DNA from: Actinostola sp. cb2023
Lineage: Eukaryota; Cnidaria; Anthozoa; Actiniaria; Actinostolidae
Assembly (NCBI GenBank): GCA_033675265.1
Contig: JAUJYZ010001438.1
Location: forward strand, 40,095 to 104,094
Reading direction: 5' to 3'
Length of the DNA stretch: 64,000 nucleotides
A program made the translations under genes and the position numbers. The notes under the pieces were generated by a model that was given only the letters and a program-made list of their open reading frames with translations, had not been told where the DNA came from and did not search any database. This document shows positions 61,955 through 64,000 of this stretch, piece after piece. Each line of letters begins with the position of its first letter. Positions within the stretch are counted from its first letter, which is position 1.

Positions 61955-62545
61955 TTACCGGAATCTGTGATAAACTGAGCTAAAATAATTTCGTAGCCAC
62001 ATAGTAGTGGATATTTCATCAAATAACTTTGCAACAAAGTGCTTACAATTGTTTGAAAGTAGATTATACCCTTGCAACATGTTAGCGTTTTCGAGAAGAA
62101 AATGTGCGAAATGCATCATGTAATACTCTTTCCCTCTACAATCGTTCTCTTTTATCTTTGTAATTGGGGTTAGTCTTGCTACGCACGTGTCATCGACTCC
62201 ATAACACCCAAACACCACATCGATATCTCGGCTTTTTTGAATGACAATACCCTCGCCAGCCTTTTCAACAGACCAGTAGCAATGTACTGTCTCCAATATC
62301 ATGAACTGATGGTTCATGATTAAATCTGTCCATTGCCAATCGTATAATGGGGTCTTGTACACCCAGACATTCAAAATCTCCTCACTGCGCATGCCGTGCC
62401 CGAAGAAATTGTCTTCACTAAACAAGCTTAGTTCAAATTCCTTCCTATCCATTTCTATCCGAGTCTGGGTATCCAAATCATAAAATACGACAGTGAAGTT
62501 CTGTACTGTGGCTTGTTTTCTTCTCAGTGGCACTGATACCGACAT
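61955..62545 (-). CDS. Small protein with C-terminal NNCKHF motif, copy B
   Basis: 196 aa from the ATG at 62545, one coding exon, full length and open. Nearly identical to copy A (42706-43287) from VWVYK to the end. It differs mainly around residues 35-55, where it has a different short segment (FSEDNFFGHGMRSEEI). The His strand (HQFMILETVHCYWSVEKAGE) and YNLLSNNCKHFVAKLFDEIS are kept. The difference pattern (open frame, in-frame length changes) suggests it may still be functional, unlike the WIPI4 fragment next to it. The acceptor CTTTAG upstream is also kept. A fold-back element lies 210 bp upstream, in the expected UTR intron. Confidence 0.7.
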   Translation of the reverse strand: MSVSVPLRRKQATVQNFTVVFYDLDTQTRIEMDRKEFELSLFSEDNFFGHGMRSEEILNVWVYKTPLYDWQWTDLIMNHQFMILETVHCYWSVEKAGEGIVIQKSRDIDVVFGCYGVDDTCVARLTPITKIKENDCRGKEYYMMHFAHFLLENANMLQGYNLLSNNCKHFVAKLFDEISTTMWLRNYFSSVYHRFR

Positions 62546-62757
62546 CACTCGATTTACTGTCTTTCAAGAGCCTGCCCTTCAGTTGTGTCTAAAGGCACAG
62601 CAAGAAATAAAAATAATGAAGTCATTGTGAGTATAATGAAGAATCAGTGTTTTAGTTCAGTTCGTTCAGTTTCGATTGTTATATATGTGCATTGCAATGA
62701 TTGGGGTGTAATTGACTGCCTATATTTACCAATTCTCTCTAGTCTAGTGAACGATCG

Positions 62758-63857
62758 CAGTCTGCGCACAGGTAGCCCAAACGTAGAATCAGTGGACCGT
62801 GACGTCATTGAATATTCGTTTGACCGTTGGATTTTCGAATGGTCTCAGGAATGAGCTCTTAGAAAGACTTCAATGGATATGGGATTCTGAAACATGTCTT
62901 CATAGCAGTAGTCTGATAATTAAAGAACACTTTGGTATAGAAATCTGAGCAAGAAATTGTGTTTTTGAGTGGTTTTGAGCGATTCGAAAATTCACCCGTT
63001 TCTAGCGTACATATAATTAGGAAAGGTCTGCAACTCCGGCCACCAAATTTTTACAAACACTGTCGCTAAAAAAAATATATCTCAAAAACTACTCAAGCAA
63101 CAGATACCGCCTTCCCACCACACATTAACAAGTAAATGATCGTTTCAATGAGTGTTTGTTCAAATTTTTAGGTTCACCATATGCCGAGAAATAATTTTTG
63201 AAGTTGGGGAAGTCGACGAAAAGTTCGCCGTGGCCTATCGGTCCCTCCCTCTCTCAGTAAGATCTTTGTAAAACACATCTATCGGTCCCTCCCTCCCTCA
63301 GTAAGTTTTAGGTGCACAGCTGATGACTGCGGATGGCCACGGCGAACTTTTCGTCGACTTTCCCCAACTTCAAAAAAATTATTTCTCGGCATATGGTGGA
63401 CCTAAAAAATTGAACAAACGCTTCATTGAAACGATCATTTAACTTGTTAATGTGTGGTGGGGAACGGCGGTATCTGTTGCTTGAGTTAGTTTTTGAGATA
63501 TATTTTTTTTTAGCGACAGTGTTTGTAAAAATTTGGTGGCCCGAGTTGCAGACCTTTCCTAATTAATGTTACGCTAGAAACGGCTACGGAATGTTCGAAT
63601 CGCTCAAAAAACCACTCAAAAAACACACAATTTCTTGGTCAGATTTCTATACCAAAGTGTTTCCTTAATTATCATACTACTGCTATGATAAAACAAAAAA
63701 GGAATGTTTCAGAATCCCATATCCATTGAAGTACTTTCTAAGAGCTCATTTTCCTGAGACCATTCGAAAATCCAACGGCAAAAAGAATATTCAATGACGT
63801 CACGGTCCACTGATTCTTTTTTTTAACCGTTTTTGGCTACCTGTGGTCTGCGTAGCC
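62758..63857. mobile_element. 1.1-kb fold-back (long inverted repeat) element
   Basis: The two arms, about 62758-63240 and 63330-63857, are near-perfect reverse complements over roughly 480 bp, with a loop of about 90 bp. Matching landmarks: AGAATCAGTGGACCGTGACG / CGTCACGGTCCACTGATTCT, CCATATGCCGAGAAATAATT / AATTATTTCTCGGCATATGG, and GTCGACGAAAAGTTCGCCGT / ACGGCGAACTTTTCGTCGAC. The loop contains a TCGGTCCCTCCCTC direct repeat. Absent from copy A. Confidence 0.92.
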
Positions 63858-64000
63858 TTTTCACTTCCCTTTTCCCTGGGAGTAGCCCTTCCCTTCTCTT
63901 CACTTTCTCCCTTCCCTTGGAATTATGATTCAAAGTAGCTCGGAAGAGTTACTGCCTTTAATACAATCGCCATTGAATCATATTGATTTTAATATGACTC
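63858..64000 (-). repeat. Copy B continues: leader region of the NNCKHF gene
   Basis: CAAAGTAGCTCGGAAGAGTT and TTGATTTTAATATGAC match 43545-43608, so the duplication extends past the window end. Confidence 0.85.

Larger units (their letters stand above)
54410..64000. repeat. Segmental duplication, copy B
   Basis: Matches 37.43-43.61 kb in order and orientation and runs to the window end. Relative to copy A it gained an inverted-terminal-repeat element (58803-60502), a fold-back element (62758-63857) and a 60-bp array. It lost WIPI4 exon 4 and most of exon 5. Confidence 0.9.

Overview
The window is from an invertebrate animal nuclear genome. It holds multi-exon genes with GT/AG introns, N-glycosylated SLC6 membrane transporters, a replication-dependent histone cluster with metazoan 3' stem-loops, a WIPI4/WDR45 autophagy gene, a FSTL4/5-type propeller, and very many MITE-like elements and minisatellites. 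A marine early-branching animal (sponge or cnidarian) would fit, but the sequence alone does not fix the phylum.

Layout. (1) 1.1-24.9 kb, + strand: two tandem paralogous SLC6 Na+/Cl- -dependent transporter genes. Each has 14 coding exons with the same 13 intron positions and phases (601 and 644 aa after splicing). Their introns are filled with simple repeats, MITEs and minisatellites. (2) 26.4-42.3 kb, - strand: a complete 10-exon WIPI4/WDR45-like gene (344 aa), tail to tail with SLC6 gene 2. Its 7.8-kb intron 6 contains a full histone quintet: H2B(-) H2A(+) H4(-) H3(+) H1(+), each with a GGCTCTTTTAGGAGCC stem-loop. (3) 42.7-44.2 kb, - strand: a small gene for a 193-aa protein with an NNCKHF motif, just upstream of WIPI4. 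(4) 44.2-52.5 kb: a mobile-element-rich stretch with a broken third copy of the NNCKHF gene. (5) 52.6-54.4 kb, - strand: the last exons of a follistatin-related protein 4/5-like gene. (6) 54.4-64.0 kb: a second copy of the WIPI4 5' half plus the NNCKHF gene. This is a segmental duplication in which the WIPI4 part is a pseudogene lacking exon 4 and most of exon 5, while the NNCKHF gene stays open.

The most unusual pattern is that several minisatellites contain an exon/intron junction. The unit includes the first or last coding bases of the adjacent exon and its splice site, so the intron carries runs of decoy acceptors or donors. I see this at exon 3 of both SLC6 genes (with different units), at exons 6 and 9 of SLC6 gene 2, and at exon 5 of WIPI4. 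Similar gene-edge duplications occur at the 3' end of histone H1 and in the last exon of SLC6 gene 2. Other notable items are a 1.7-kb inverted-terminal-repeat element with ten copies of GTTGCGGAGACTAC, a 1.1-kb fold-back element, and three long-TIR elements with exact 9-10 bp target duplications. Exon boundaries were read by eye from splice signals, reading-frame continuity and comparison of the paralogs; no alignment or search was run.
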